Assembly (NCBI RefSeq): GCF_003173735.1
Contig: NZ_CP029551.1
Coordinates: 5,161,001-5,225,000 of the forward strand
Length of the DNA stretch: 64,000 bases
Direction: 5' to 3'
DNA from: Methylobacterium radiodurans
GTDB taxonomy: Bacteria > Pseudomonadota > Alphaproteobacteria > Rhizobiales > Beijerinckiaceae
Positions 20,869 through 29,773 of this stretch are shown here, piece after piece. The position numbers and the translations under genes were made by a program. Under the pieces are notes generated by a model. It was not told the DNA's origin. It saw only the letters and a program-made list of their open reading frames with translations, and did not search any database. The first letter of the stretch is position 1, and every line of letters begins with the position of its first letter.

Positions 20869-21165
20869 ATGAAGACGCAGACCCCGGATATCGATCCGGA
20901 AACCGCATGGCTGGTGCAGCGGCTGGTGCGGGAAGGTTCGGTCTTCGGAGATACAGCGACGATCCTGACGATCGAGAAGCTGCGCCGCCTGGAGGATCTG
21001 GCCCGTCGTGCCGGAACGAGCCGGCAGGCGTTTCAGAAGATCGCGTCGGCGCGCCGGATCCTGGGCGACCATGCCGAGCTCGGCCCGATCCCGGACTTCA
21101 TGGGCGATGCGGACATGAATCCGTTCGACCTGACTGAGAACGAACTGCGCGTGCCGGCACCCTGA
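20869..21165 (+). CDS. Hypothetical helical protein (98 aa)
   Basis: It starts at ATG 20869 with an AGGGAGG ribosome binding site; the longer frame upstream is shadow. The protein is soluble and charged: TAWLVQRLVREGSVFGD, then a helix IEKLRRLEDLARRAG and a possible helix-turn-helix-like TSRQAFQKIASARRIL. It ends in an acidic DMNPFDLTENELR segment. I do not recognise the family. The helical pattern could support DNA or protein binding, but this is not strong enough to assign. Confidence 0.6.
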   Translation: MKTQTPDIDPETAWLVQRLVREGSVFGDTATILTIEKLRRLEDLARRAGTSRQAFQKIASARRILGDHAELGPIPDFMGDADMNPFDLTENELRVPAP

Positions 21166-21536
21166 GAGGCACACCTCCGACCAGCGGGCAGGACCTCCCG
21201 GCCAGCCGTTTTACGGGTAGGTACGCCCCATCCTGTGCCTCGCAGTAGGGCGGGCACGCGCCCGCCTGTTCGAGAGCGATGGTCATGCTGTCGGGCCCGA
21301 CTGTTCCGGTCGGTTGCAGTCTTCTCCCAGTGGGGCGAAGACCCGCGCCAGGAAGGCGCAGCGATGATCGCCGTGGAAATCCTCCGGCGCCGGGGCTGTC
21401 TCACGCCCGCGATGGGTCATGAAGCGCACTCGAACGATACCCGCGGACAATACGTAGTCTGCCGATTGAGCTTTGACGCAGGATCCGTGTTTGCTAAGCG
21501 AGGAGCGATAAAGCTCTTCGCACCGGGATTTTGCTG
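21166..21536. other. Intergenic region without recognised features
   Basis: About 370 bases. It becomes richer in A and T close to 21430-21530, where the promoter of the following secreted protein gene is expected. No gene, hairpin or repeat was identified. Confidence 0.35.
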
Positions 21537-21911
21537 ATGATGCGCCTCACGACAACTGTTTTCGCCGCGTTGATCGCAACCGCGACCTTCATCGGCGGGT
21601 CGAGCGAGGCCGAAGCGGGTTGCAGGTCATGCGGTCCTGTTCCGCCGGTCTACAATTACAGGACCGTCAACCAGGTTCTGAACCGGACGCAGTACCGAGA
21701 TGTCCGGCGGACTCACTTCGTCCACAAGACGCGCCCGATCTACAACATCACGCGCGTCCGCCCCATCGTGCAGGTCCACACCGTGACGCGCGTCCATCAT
21801 CACACCGTCCCGGTGATCCGCAACGTTTACATGTCGCGCGTGCAGCACCTGCCGGCACAGTATGTCCACACGGGCAGCGTCCGGAACGTCTATCACGGCT
21901 GCGGCTGCTGA
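21537..21911 (+). CDS. Secreted His/Val/Arg-rich hypothetical protein
   Basis: This is a 124-aa protein from ATG 21537 (ATG 21540 is also possible). The signal peptide spans about residues 1-27 and ends SSEAEA. The mature protein has a CRSCG head, a beta-strand-like region with many alternating Val/Thr/His/Arg residues (RPIVQVHTVTRVHHHTVPVI) and a CGC tail. The head and tail cysteines could pair, and the His-rich middle could bind metal. It resembles uncharacterised exported proteins of Methylobacterium. No operon partner is present. Confidence 0.75.
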   Translation: MMRLTTTVFAALIATATFIGGSSEAEAGCRSCGPVPPVYNYRTVNQVLNRTQYRDVRRTHFVHKTRPIYNITRVRPIVQVHTVTRVHHHTVPVIRNVYMSRVQHLPAQYVHTGSVRNVYHGCGC

Positions 21912-21966
21912 ACGCGACGCCAGCGCGTAGATAGCGGCCCCGGGGTCGCCTCGCCGGTCCTGCCGC

Positions 21967-22776
21967 TCACTCGCGGCTGGCCGTCCGTGACGCGGGCGCG
22001 AGGCAGGCCTTCGGGCAGACGGGCGGCCGCCCGAGCAGGCGTTCGAGGGCACTCATCGGGGCCGGCGCGCAAGCCTTTCTCAGGAAGGTCCCGTCCTCGC
22101 TACCGAGATCCGGCACGCGACAGGACGCAACCATCGTGCGCTCCGCCTGGCCCCAGAGTGCCGAGACAGCGGGGCGCATCCCCGGACCCTTAAGGGCGCT
22201 CCAGGCGGTCGGAACGGTCTCGGCGGCTTCAACATAAAGCGCGACGAAGCTCATCAGCGCGGCCAGGCCGTCGCGGTGTGCCGGCTGGATGTCCGGATCC
22301 CGCAAGCCGTCGAGCGCGATCGCCGTGTCGAGGTCGTGCGTGTAGGCGTTCAGCTCGTCGAGCAGGTAGCGGAAATCCGTGGCCGCGGTCGCGCCTCCTG
22401 GGCGCAGATAGGTGGTCACGAAGAGGCTCGGGCGGAACTGCCCCGCGATCCGGGCCGGCGCGAACAGCGCCGCGCTCTCGGGCGGCCGCTTGACCGCCCC
22501 CCCGCCGATCAGCGGATAGGCGTCGGTCTCGCCCGTGATGGCGTGCACGGATTCATGCACCGCGGTCGGCAGCCCGTACTGGACGTCGCCGCAATCGAGC
22601 CAGGCACGAAAGAACTTCTTGTCGCCGACCTGCCGGAAGACCGAGTAGCCGTTCGGCGACGCGGCCTTCAGGATGTCGATGGCCCCCGCCGCGCATCTGT
22701 CGGCGGCGGACGCTGTCACGCCCGCACAGACCAGCAGGACGAGACTCCCGAGAGCTGTTTGCACGGTGTTGCGCAT
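21967..22776 (-). CDS. Exported protein with HExxH motif, putative zinc metallopeptidase-like
   Basis: This is a 269-aa protein from ATG 22776. The signal peptide spans about residues 1-24. The mature protein has an HESVH motif (His74, Glu75, His78) inside a predicted helix (AVHESVHAITGE), which is the zinc-binding signature of many metallopeptidases, with acidic residues shortly after. There are six or so cysteines, including two near the C-terminus in PVCPKACL. I do not recognise the family, and the third zinc ligand is not obvious, so enzymatic activity is a hypothesis. It is divergent from nothing obvious and stands alone. Confidence 0.7.
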   Translation of the reverse strand: MRNTVQTALGSLVLLVCAGVTASAADRCAAGAIDILKAASPNGYSVFRQVGDKKFFRAWLDCGDVQYGLPTAVHESVHAITGETDAYPLIGGGAVKRPPESAALFAPARIAGQFRPSLFVTTYLRPGGATAATDFRYLLDELNAYTHDLDTAIALDGLRDPDIQPAHRDGLAALMSFVALYVEAAETVPTAWSALKGPGMRPAVSALWGQAERTMVASCRVPDLGSEDGTFLRKACAPAPMSALERLLGRPPVCPKACLAPASRTASRE

Positions 22777-22937
22777 CGGTCCGCATCCTCGCAGATGCGT
22801 ATCCTGTCCCCCGTATGGTTAAGGATCGCCTTCCGACCCGCGCCCCGACCAATCGCGCCGGAACCGGGGCAGCGCAACGCGCGTCCCCGGTACGGCGTCC
22901 GGCAGGCCCGAGCTTCGGTGCTTCCCGATATGCCGGA

Positions 22938-24599
22938 TCAGAAGTCGCGCTGCACCCGGGCTCTCACCTGAATCACGTCGACGCTCGTCGTCGTGAAGAC
23001 AGGGTTGGCCAGGTTGTTGACGTAGGCCGCATTCTGACCCGGGAACCGGCTCAGGTCGAGAACACGCCCGTTCTGCACCCCGAACTTGGTGTAGATCGCC
23101 TCCGCGCCGATATCGAGATCCTTCACCGGCGACCAGATCAGGCTCCCGCCGACCACGAAGCGGTAGCTGTCGCGGAGCGTCTGACTGAGGTCGAAGAAGC
23201 GGGTGCCCGGCGTGCCGGGGCCGGTCGTGGTCAGGCTGTAATAGGCGCCCTGCGCGGCGCGGGCGCCCTGCGCGAACGTGACCTCGCCGTAGGAGCCGAA
23301 CAGGGCCGAGCGCAGCGTCGGGTTCCAGTAATGCAGCAGTGAGGCCACGGCCGAGAAGGTGGTCGAGAGCTCGAGCCGATTGGTGAAGGGGTTCAGCGTC
23401 GCGTCGTTGAAGAACTGGCTGAAGGCCGAGCCCTGGATCGAGGAAGCGCTGCCGGCATAGGAGCCCATATAGGCCGTCACGCCGGTGTACATACCCGCGC
23501 CCTCGGCGTACGAGCCCTGCAGGTAGAGGGTGTCGCCCGGGGCGATGAAGGGCAGGTTGATCTTCAGGCCACCCTGGACCGCCCAGCCGTACTCGGACGG
23601 CGTGCGCCCGGTGGCGCGCAGGTTGGTGTTGCTCGCCGCGGTGCCGAGATTCGTGCCCACGAAGGTGCCGAGCGCCGTGCTACCGACGTTCAATTCGTGC
23701 ACGGCGGCCGAGAGTTGCGCGGAGCCCCAAGGCTGGTCGTAGCGCAGCACGCCGACGAAGTCGGGCAGGCGGTTGCGCTCGATCATGTCGACGAAGCCAA
23801 CGCCGGTCGGCACGCCCGCGGCGCTGTAGCCGACGAAGAGCGGCGTGAGCGCGTTGGTCTGCGCGTAGAGGGCGACGCTGGAATTGCCCGTCGCGGCGGC
23901 CGCCACGGCAGCGGTCTGCGCGGAGAAGAGCGGCGTGCGGCGGAAACTCGGATCCTCCATCGAGATCGTGGCCGAGAAGCCGTTTCCGAGCGTGGCGGTG
24001 TAGGCCGCCAGGTTGGTCGAGGCGACGTCCGAGCTCAGCGAAGAGGCGATGATCTCGAAGTCGTGCGCGTAGAAATCATAGAAGGACGAGGCGCGGCCGG
24101 CGGTGAAGCCCGCGAACTGGATGAAGGCCTTGTCGGTGTTGAAGTACTGCTGCACGCGGCCGAAGCCGTCCGCACCCAGCGCCGGGAAGGCGTTGGCGAT
24201 GCGGGTCTGCGTGCCCGAATGGATGGTCGGGATGCCGGTGCGGCTCGCCGCCTCAAGGCGCAGGAAGGCGCGCAGCGTCCCGTAATCGGTCTTGGTGCGG
24301 GCATCGAGGTTGATGCGGGCGAGCCCGCGATAGCCGCTGTAATCGCCCGGTCCCGCCGCCGTGGTTCCGGGCGCACGGCTGTAGGAGGCCTGGTAGCCAT
24401 ACTCGAAGCGGGTGCGGCCAGAGAGGCGCAGGCAGGTGTCGGTGCCGGGAATGTAGAAGAAGCCGGCGCCGTAAGTCGAGCAGACGCGCACGTACTCAAC
24501 CGGGGCGGCCTTCTTCACCGGAAGATCGGCGGCCTGGGCGGCCGGCAAACCGATGAGACTTGCTGCCGACGCGAGCAGGATCCTGTCGATGGAACGCAT
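22938..24599 (-). CDS. Outer-membrane porin, Rhizobiales Omp2b-type (Porin_2)
   Basis: This is a 553-aa protein from ATG 24599. A signal peptide (MRSIDRILLASAASLIGLPAAQA) is followed by the signature start of the alphaproteobacterial porin family (ADLPVKKAAPVEYVRVC, then YIPGTDTCLRLSGR with two conserved cysteines). The rest is a long series of alternating polar and aromatic strands ending in a terminal Phe (RVQRDF), the usual beta-barrel C-terminus. It is expected to form a trimeric diffusion channel. It is longer than the typical Omp2b, implying larger loops. It has its own promoter region upstream. Confidence 0.93.
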   Translation of the reverse strand: MRSIDRILLASAASLIGLPAAQAADLPVKKAAPVEYVRVCSTYGAGFFYIPGTDTCLRLSGRTRFEYGYQASYSRAPGTTAAGPGDYSGYRGLARINLDARTKTDYGTLRAFLRLEAASRTGIPTIHSGTQTRIANAFPALGADGFGRVQQYFNTDKAFIQFAGFTAGRASSFYDFYAHDFEIIASSLSSDVASTNLAAYTATLGNGFSATISMEDPSFRRTPLFSAQTAAVAAAATGNSSVALYAQTNALTPLFVGYSAAGVPTGVGFVDMIERNRLPDFVGVLRYDQPWGSAQLSAAVHELNVGSTALGTFVGTNLGTAASNTNLRATGRTPSEYGWAVQGGLKINLPFIAPGDTLYLQGSYAEGAGMYTGVTAYMGSYAGSASSIQGSAFSQFFNDATLNPFTNRLELSTTFSAVASLLHYWNPTLRSALFGSYGEVTFAQGARAAQGAYYSLTTTGPGTPGTRFFDLSQTLRDSYRFVVGGSLIWSPVKDLDIGAEAIYTKFGVQNGRVLDLSRFPGQNAAYVNNLANPVFTTTSVDVIQVRARVQRDF

Positions 24600-24930
24600 G
24601 ATATTCCCCCCTCTGTTTTCCGACCCAAGGCACGCGATCGCACATCTTCCCGAATTTTAACCACGGGTTGTATAGATGTCGTCGTGCAATTTTTGTCGAT
24701 GGACTGTCGTCAGCCCTCTGGACGATCACTATTAGGACGGTCGTCCGCATGGGCGGCAAGCGGATTCTTCAGAACGAACGTTACTGAGCGCGTTTCTGTA
24801 TTGTTTCTGCAACATGCTTTGGTTGTGGGCTCGGCGCGCGCGACCGCCCCGTGCCCGGCGCGTGGGCGGGGCGCGTGACGTGTCTGCCGCGAGGTCGGCG
24901 GGGCCCGAGCAGCCCCGCCGAACGGTTCCG
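24600..24930. other. Intergenic region upstream of the porin gene
   Basis: About 330 bases. The part next to the porin start (24610-24800) is A/T-rich and probably holds the porin promoter. The far end carries the hairpin annotated at 24896-24920. No gene was found. Confidence 0.4.
24896..24920 (-). terminator. Hairpin after the ABC transporter operon
   Basis: Perfect 9-base GC arms at 24896-24904 and 24912-24920 with a 7-base loop lie just beyond the stop of the minus-strand ATPase gene. No T-run is visible, so it is only a candidate. Confidence 0.45.
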
Positions 24931-25983
24931 CTAGAAAACCCAGAGCCGCTCGGGAGGGCATTCCAGCCAGTGCGGGCCGGGGCCCGCACGCCGGTCGGAG
25001 AGCACGCGCACGGTCTGGCCGCCGCAGCGGAACAGGTGCTCGAACTGGTTGCCGAGGTAGATCGAGGTCTCGTACTCGGCCGGCACCCGGTTCTCGCCGG
25101 GTGCCTCGGCGAGGCGCACCGCCTCAAGGCGAATCACGCCCTTGCCGGCCGGCTGCCCGCCGTTCGCCCGGTCGACGCCCCAGAGGCGGTGGCCGCCGAG
25201 ATCGACCAGCACCCGCCCGTCCCGCCTCTCGGAGACCGCGACCGACAAGGTGTTGTTGGTGCCCATGAACTCTGAGGCGAACAGCGTGGCGGGCCGCTCG
25301 TAGAGATCCTCCGGGGTGCCCGACTGCACGAGCTTGCCGCCGTCGAGCAGCACGACCTGGTCCGCGATGGCGAGCGCCTCGGCCTGATCGTGCGTGACGA
25401 AGACCGCCGTGATGCCGCGCCGCTTTATCAGCGACCGGATCCAGATCCGGGCTTCCTCGCGCAGCTTCGCGTCAAGGTTCGACAGCGGCTCGTCGAGGAG
25501 GATGACCGGCGGCTCGTAGACCAGCGCCCGGGCGATGGCGACGCGCTGCTGCTGGCCGCCCGAGAGCTGCGAGGGATAGCGCTCGCCGAGTGCGCCGAGG
25601 CCGACGCCGTCCAAGGATTCCTGCACCCGCCGGGTGATGTCGGCCTTGCTCTGGCCGCGCAGGCGCAGGCCGTAGGCGACATTCTCGAACACGGTCTTGT
25701 GCGGCCAGAGGGCGTAGGACTGGAACACGAAGCCGAGGTCGCGCCGCTCCGGGGGCAGGTTGACCCCGGCGCCCGCGTCGTAGACCGGGCGGCCGTCGAT
25801 CCGGATGGCGCCCCGGTAGGGCTCCTCCAGGCCGGCGATCGAGCGCAGCAGCGTGGTCTTGCCGCTGCCGGAGCGCCCGAGGAGGCAGACGACGGAGCCT
25901 TCCTCGAACTGGGCGTCGATGCCCTTCAGGACTTCGACCGCGCCGTAGCGGAGGTGGAGATCTTCGATGAGGAGCTTAGGCAT
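24931..25983 (-). CDS. ABC transporter ATP-binding protein (FbpC/PotA-type)
   Basis: This is a 350-aa protein. The Walker A motif is GRSGSGKTT (near residue 36), the Q-loop lies at VFQSYALWPH, the signature is LSGGQQQRVAIARAL, Walker B is ILLDEPLSNLD, and the switch His is at VTHDQAEAL. Residues after about 240 form a TOBE regulatory domain. The layout is that of importers for ferric iron, polyamines or phosphonates. Its start overlaps the end of the permease gene by eight bases. It energises the permease and binding protein encoded upstream. Confidence 0.94.
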   Translation of the reverse strand: MPKLLIEDLHLRYGAVEVLKGIDAQFEEGSVVCLLGRSGSGKTTLLRSIAGLEEPYRGAIRIDGRPVYDAGAGVNLPPERRDLGFVFQSYALWPHKTVFENVAYGLRLRGQSKADITRRVQESLDGVGLGALGERYPSQLSGGQQQRVAIARALVYEPPVILLDEPLSNLDAKLREEARIWIRSLIKRRGITAVFVTHDQAEALAIADQVVLLDGGKLVQSGTPEDLYERPATLFASEFMGTNNTLSVAVSERRDGRVLVDLGGHRLWGVDRANGGQPAGKGVIRLEAVRLAEAPGENRVPAEYETSIYLGNQFEHLFRCGGQTVRVLSDRRAGPGPHWLECPPERLWVF

Positions 25984-27646
25984 GACGCTTGTTCCCGAGG
26001 GCGAACATCAGCGCGAGGCCGACGAGGATGAGGACGAGGTTCACGGTGGAGAGCGCTGTGACGAGGTCGACGGCGCCGGTGCCCCAGAGCGAGACCAGCA
26101 GCGAGCCGATCACCTCCGTGCCGGGGCTGAGCAGGTAGACGCCCGTCGAGTACTCGCGGACGAAGGTCACGAAGATCAGCACCCAGGAGCCGATCAGGCC
26201 GGCCTTGATCAGCGGCAGGGTGACGTCCCGGCTGACCTGGGCGGGGCGCGCCCCCACGACGCGGCCGGCCTCCTCGAGTTCCGGCCCGATCTGGAGGAGC
26301 GAGGCGCTCACCAGACGCATGCCGTAGGCGAGCCAGACCAGCGTGTAGGCGAGCCACAGGCTGAACAGCGTCTGGCGGAGCGGCTGCAGGACGGGGGTGA
26401 ACAGGAACAGCCAGAACATGGCGAGACCCGCGATCAGCCCCGGCATGGCGCGCGGCACCAGCACCAGGTAGTCCATCAGGGCCGTCCAGCGCGAGCGCCA
26501 GCGGTGCAGCGCGAGGTTGACGAGCGCGTAGAAGCCGACCGAGAGCGCGCCGCCGACGGAGGCGATGAGCAGCGTGTTGACGATGCCGCGCACGAGGTTC
26601 GGGTAGCCCATCAGCTCACGGAAGTGGTTGAGCGTCAGGTTCGGCCAGATCGCGACGCCCTCGCCCCAGGTCGAGAGGAAGGAGCGCAGCACCAGCGCCG
26701 AGACCGGGATCACCACCGTGAAGCCGAGCCAGACCACGATCAGCCCGACGGCCGGCCAGCGCCACGCGCCGATGGCGAGCGGCTTCTGGGCGCTCGCCTT
26801 GCCCTTCACCGCGACGTAGCGGTTGGCGGCGGCGAGCAACTTGCGCTGCGTGTAGACCAGCGGCAGCGTCACCAGGATGATCGACACCACCACCACGGCC
26901 ATCAGGTCGTAGGAGGGCGTGCCGAGCTTGTTGGTGAGCTTGTAGAGGTAGGTGGCGAGCACGAGGATCCGCTCGGGATCGCCCAGAACCAGGGGCAGGC
27001 CGAACAGCTCGAAGCCGAGGAAGAAGACCAGCACCGTCGCGTAGAGGATGCTCGGCATTATCATCGGCAGGCTCACGGTCAGCGCGACCCGGAAGGGGCC
27101 GGCGCCGGACGAGCGGGCGGCCTCCTCCACGTCGGAGCCGAGCGAGCGCAGCGCCGAGGAGGCGTAGAGGAAGACGTGGGGAACGTGTGTGAGGCCCGCG
27201 ATGACGATGAGCGCGGTCTTCGAGTAGAGGTACCAGGGGATGGTGCCGACGATCCCCTTCACCCAGACGCTGACGATGCCGACGGGGCCGAGCGCCACGA
27301 CGAAGCCGAAGGCCAGCACCACTGAGGAGACGAACATCGGAACGAGCACCAGCGGCTCGATGAGGCGGCGGCCCGGCAGGTCGGTGCGGACCAGCAGGAA
27401 GGCCATGATGCAGCCGAGCGGCACCGCGATCGCCGTCATGCCGGCGGCGATGATCGCCGAGTTGATGAAGGCCTCGCGGAAGTCGTCCTCCTCGAAGAGG
27501 ACGAACTCGTAGGCCTGCGTGGTGAAAGTGCTCGACGGCTGGAAGAACGGGCCGCTGAGGAAGCTCTGGTAGATCACCAGCCCGACGGGGGCGAGGATCA
27601 TCAGCGCGGTCGCGAGCACGATCGCGATGCGGAACGGACGGGTCAT
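25976..27646 (-). CDS. ABC transporter permease, duplicated (FbpB-type)
   Basis: This is a 556-aa protein with about 12 transmembrane segments arranged as two homologous halves. Each half carries the inner-membrane-component loop that contacts the ATPase (DVEEAARSSGAGPFRVALTV in the first, ELEEAGRVVGARPAQ in the second). A single polypeptide with both halves is typical of ferric-iron FbpB and related importers. The start lies ten bases after the stop of the binding-protein gene, so the three genes form one operon. The substrate is not certain from the sequence. Confidence 0.93.
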   Translation of the reverse strand: MTRPFRIAIVLATALMILAPVGLVIYQSFLSGPFFQPSSTFTTQAYEFVLFEEDDFREAFINSAIIAAGMTAIAVPLGCIMAFLLVRTDLPGRRLIEPLVLVPMFVSSVVLAFGFVVALGPVGIVSVWVKGIVGTIPWYLYSKTALIVIAGLTHVPHVFLYASSALRSLGSDVEEAARSSGAGPFRVALTVSLPMIMPSILYATVLVFFLGFELFGLPLVLGDPERILVLATYLYKLTNKLGTPSYDLMAVVVVSIILVTLPLVYTQRKLLAAANRYVAVKGKASAQKPLAIGAWRWPAVGLIVVWLGFTVVIPVSALVLRSFLSTWGEGVAIWPNLTLNHFRELMGYPNLVRGIVNTLLIASVGGALSVGFYALVNLALHRWRSRWTALMDYLVLVPRAMPGLIAGLAMFWLFLFTPVLQPLRQTLFSLWLAYTLVWLAYGMRLVSASLLQIGPELEEAGRVVGARPAQVSRDVTLPLIKAGLIGSWVLIFVTFVREYSTGVYLLSPGTEVIGSLLVSLWGTGAVDLVTALSTVNLVLILVGLALMFALGNKRHA

Positions 27647-27656
27647 CGCTCTGGCC

Positions 27657-28748
27657 TCAGTTCGCCGCGAGCGTCTTTTGCCACTGCTTGATGAAGCGCA
27701 GTCGCGTGATCTGGTCGAGCTGGGTCAGGAGTTCGGGGCCGACCCGGATCGGCCGCAGCGTGACCTCGCGCGCACCCGGCAGGCTGGTGATGCCGTGGCT
27801 GTCCTGCAGGTCGGTGCGCACCGAGGTCATCGCCTTCTTGGCGAGCTCGACCTGGCCGGTCTTGGAGAGCAGGAAGTCGAGGAAGAGCTTGGCGGCGTTC
27901 GGGTTCTTTGCCTTCGCCGACACGAAGGCGATGCGCGACATCACCTGCGTGTAGTCCTTGGGCAGGACGTAGGCGAGGGTCGGGTCCTTGTGGTTGCGCT
28001 GCAGGACGTAGGAACCGATCATGTTGTAGGCCAGCGTGTGCTCGCCCGAGACCACGCGCTCGATCATCGCGCCGGTCGAGGTGTAGAACTTGGCGCCCGC
28101 CTGGCCCATCGCCTTCACGGTGTCCCAGGTGGTCTGCGGGCTGATCTGAACGTCCTGCGTGATGTACAGGAAGCCGACACCGGAACGCTCGGGATCGTAG
28201 GACGTGACCTTGCCCTTGTAGACGTCCTTCTTCTGGCTGATCAGCTTGGCGAAGTCGGCGTGGCTGCGCGGCACCTCGGCCTCGGGCACGATGCGGCTGT
28301 TGTAGGCGAAGACGATCGGCTCGGCCGTGGTGCCGTAGGCCTGATCCTTCCAGTTGGCCCAGTCCGGCAGCGCGCCCTTCTCGGGCGAGGCGTAGGTGAG
28401 GGCGTAGCCGTCGTTGACGAGCTTGATCTGCAGGTCCATCGCCGAGGACCAGATGAAGTCGGCGGTCTTGCCGGCCGCGGCCTCGGCGACGTAGCGGCTG
28501 TAGAGTTCCGTCGAGTTCTGGTCGGCGTACTCGACCTTCAGCTTCGGGTAGAGCGCCCGGAACTGCGTCAGCAGTTCGGAAACCTCCGAGGCGTCGGCGG
28601 TCGCGTAGATCGAGAGGGCGCCCTCCTTCTCGGCCGCCGCGATCACCTCGGCGTAGGAGGCGGGGTAGCCCTGCGGCACGGTCTGGGCGAGGGCAACGGG
28701 AGCGGCTGCGAGCAGCACGGCGAACGAGGCGGCGAGCCGCATCTTCAT
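27657..28748 (-). CDS. Periplasmic substrate-binding protein of ABC importer (AfuA/FbpA-like)
   Basis: This is a 363-aa protein from ATG 28748, with GGAGG 8 bases upstream. A signal peptide (MKMRLAASFAVLLAAAPVALA) precedes a type-2 binding-protein fold beginning YPASYAEVIAAAEKEGALSIYAT. The motif YADQNSTELYSRYVAE and a hinge region with AYNMIGSYV are typical of the family that includes AfuA, FbpA and the phosphonate or phosphoglycerate binders. Ferric iron is one candidate ligand; an organic anion is equally possible given the neighbouring TctDE-like regulators. It is first in a three-gene minus-strand operon. Confidence 0.9.
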   Translation of the reverse strand: MKMRLAASFAVLLAAAPVALAQTVPQGYPASYAEVIAAAEKEGALSIYATADASEVSELLTQFRALYPKLKVEYADQNSTELYSRYVAEAAAGKTADFIWSSAMDLQIKLVNDGYALTYASPEKGALPDWANWKDQAYGTTAEPIVFAYNSRIVPEAEVPRSHADFAKLISQKKDVYKGKVTSYDPERSGVGFLYITQDVQISPQTTWDTVKAMGQAGAKFYTSTGAMIERVVSGEHTLAYNMIGSYVLQRNHKDPTLAYVLPKDYTQVMSRIAFVSAKAKNPNAAKLFLDFLLSKTGQVELAKKAMTSVRTDLQDSHGITSLPGAREVTLRPIRVGPELLTQLDQITRLRFIKQWQKTLAAN

Positions 28749-29053
28749 GGAACGATCCTCCGGATTTCGGCGCATCTCGTGGTGCGCCTGTTCGGGGACC
28801 GTAGCCGGGCCAGCTTTCATCATCCTGACACGCGCGGAAGCGGTGAACGAAACCTGTCTTCGCGCAGCCCAGCGCGTTGTCGGGCCCGATCACGGTCGAT
28901 CTCCCGGCTCGGACACGGCCCGATCGGAGCGAGGCGCCGGGCTTGCAAAGGCGCCCGACCGTCGCGCGGACCCATATCCTCCGCTGGGGAAGATGTTCTA
29001 GGCTCGCCGCGACGCCGACGGGCGGAAGGTCCGGGCGCGGAGGACAACGACCG
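28749..29053. other. Divergent promoter region between transporter and two-component genes
   Basis: About 300 bases separate the binding-protein gene (minus) from the response regulator (plus). Autoregulated two-component systems often bind in such a gap and control the divergent operon. I could not identify a specific operator or promoter. Confidence 0.4.
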
Positions 29054-29773
29054 ATGCGGATCCTCATCGTCGAGGACGATGCCGCGCTCGCCCGCGGCAT
29101 CGTCTCGTCGCTGCGGCTCAGCGGCTTCGCCGTGGACCACGAGCCGAGCGGGGCCGACGTGCTGCCACTCCTGCGCCATGAAGCCTACGCCCTGGTCCTG
29201 CTCGATCTCGGCCTGCCCGACCGCTCCGGCTTCGAGGTGCTGCGCGAGATCCGGCGCGCGGGCCTCACGGTGCCGGTGCTGATCGTGACCGCGCGCTCGG
29301 CGGTCGCGGACCGGGTCGCGGGGCTCGACCTCGGCGCGGACGACTACCTCGCCAAGCCCTTCGATCCGGCCGAGCTGGAGGCGCGGGTGCGCGCCCTGGT
29401 CCGCCGCGGCCACGGCAGGCCCGACCCGATCGTCACCTGCGCCGACCTCGTCTACGACCGCTCCGGGCAGGTGGCGACGCTGGCCGGCCGCGTCCTGCCC
29501 CTGCGCAAGCGCGAGCTCGCCATCCTCGAATCGCTCATCACGCGGGCCGGGCGGGTCGTCTCGAAAGAGCGCCTCGTGGCCGAAGTCTTCGGCTTCGACG
29601 AGGAGATCACACCGAACGCCATCGAGGTCTATGTCGCGCGGCTGCGCCGCCATTTCGGCTCCACCGGCCCCAGGATCGTGACCCTGCGCGGACTCGGCTA
29701 CCTGATGGAGGCGGCCAGCGCCGAGACGGGTCCAGAACCCGGCAACGAGACCGGCGCCGGGGAGGAACGGTGA
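29054..29773 (+). CDS. OmpR-family response regulator (TctD-like)
   Basis: This is a 239-aa protein from ATG 29054. The receiver domain spans residues 1-115 with acidic pocket residues at VEDD, phosphoacceptor Asp51 (LVLLDLGLPD) and Lys in DYLAKPFDP. The winged-helix DNA-binding domain spans about 125-220 (LRKRELAILESL, TPNAIEVYVARLRRHF, LRGLGYLM). The partner kinase starts four bases before the stop codon (overlap). Because the pair sits opposite the ABC importer, it probably senses the imported solute or a related metabolite and regulates the transporter. This is inferred from context. Confidence 0.93.
   Translation: MRILIVEDDAALARGIVSSLRLSGFAVDHEPSGADVLPLLRHEAYALVLLDLGLPDRSGFEVLREIRRAGLTVPVLIVTARSAVADRVAGLDLGADDYLAKPFDPAELEARVRALVRRGHGRPDPIVTCADLVYDRSGQVATLAGRVLPLRKRELAILESLITRAGRVVSKERLVAEVFGFDEEITPNAIEVYVARLRRHFGSTGPRIVTLRGLGYLMEAASAETGPEPGNETGAGEER

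Noticed and set aside
25967..27325. 452-codon plus-strand frame opposite the ABC permease
   Set aside because: His/Asp/Arg-rich low-complexity product that mirrors the transmembrane gene on the other strand.
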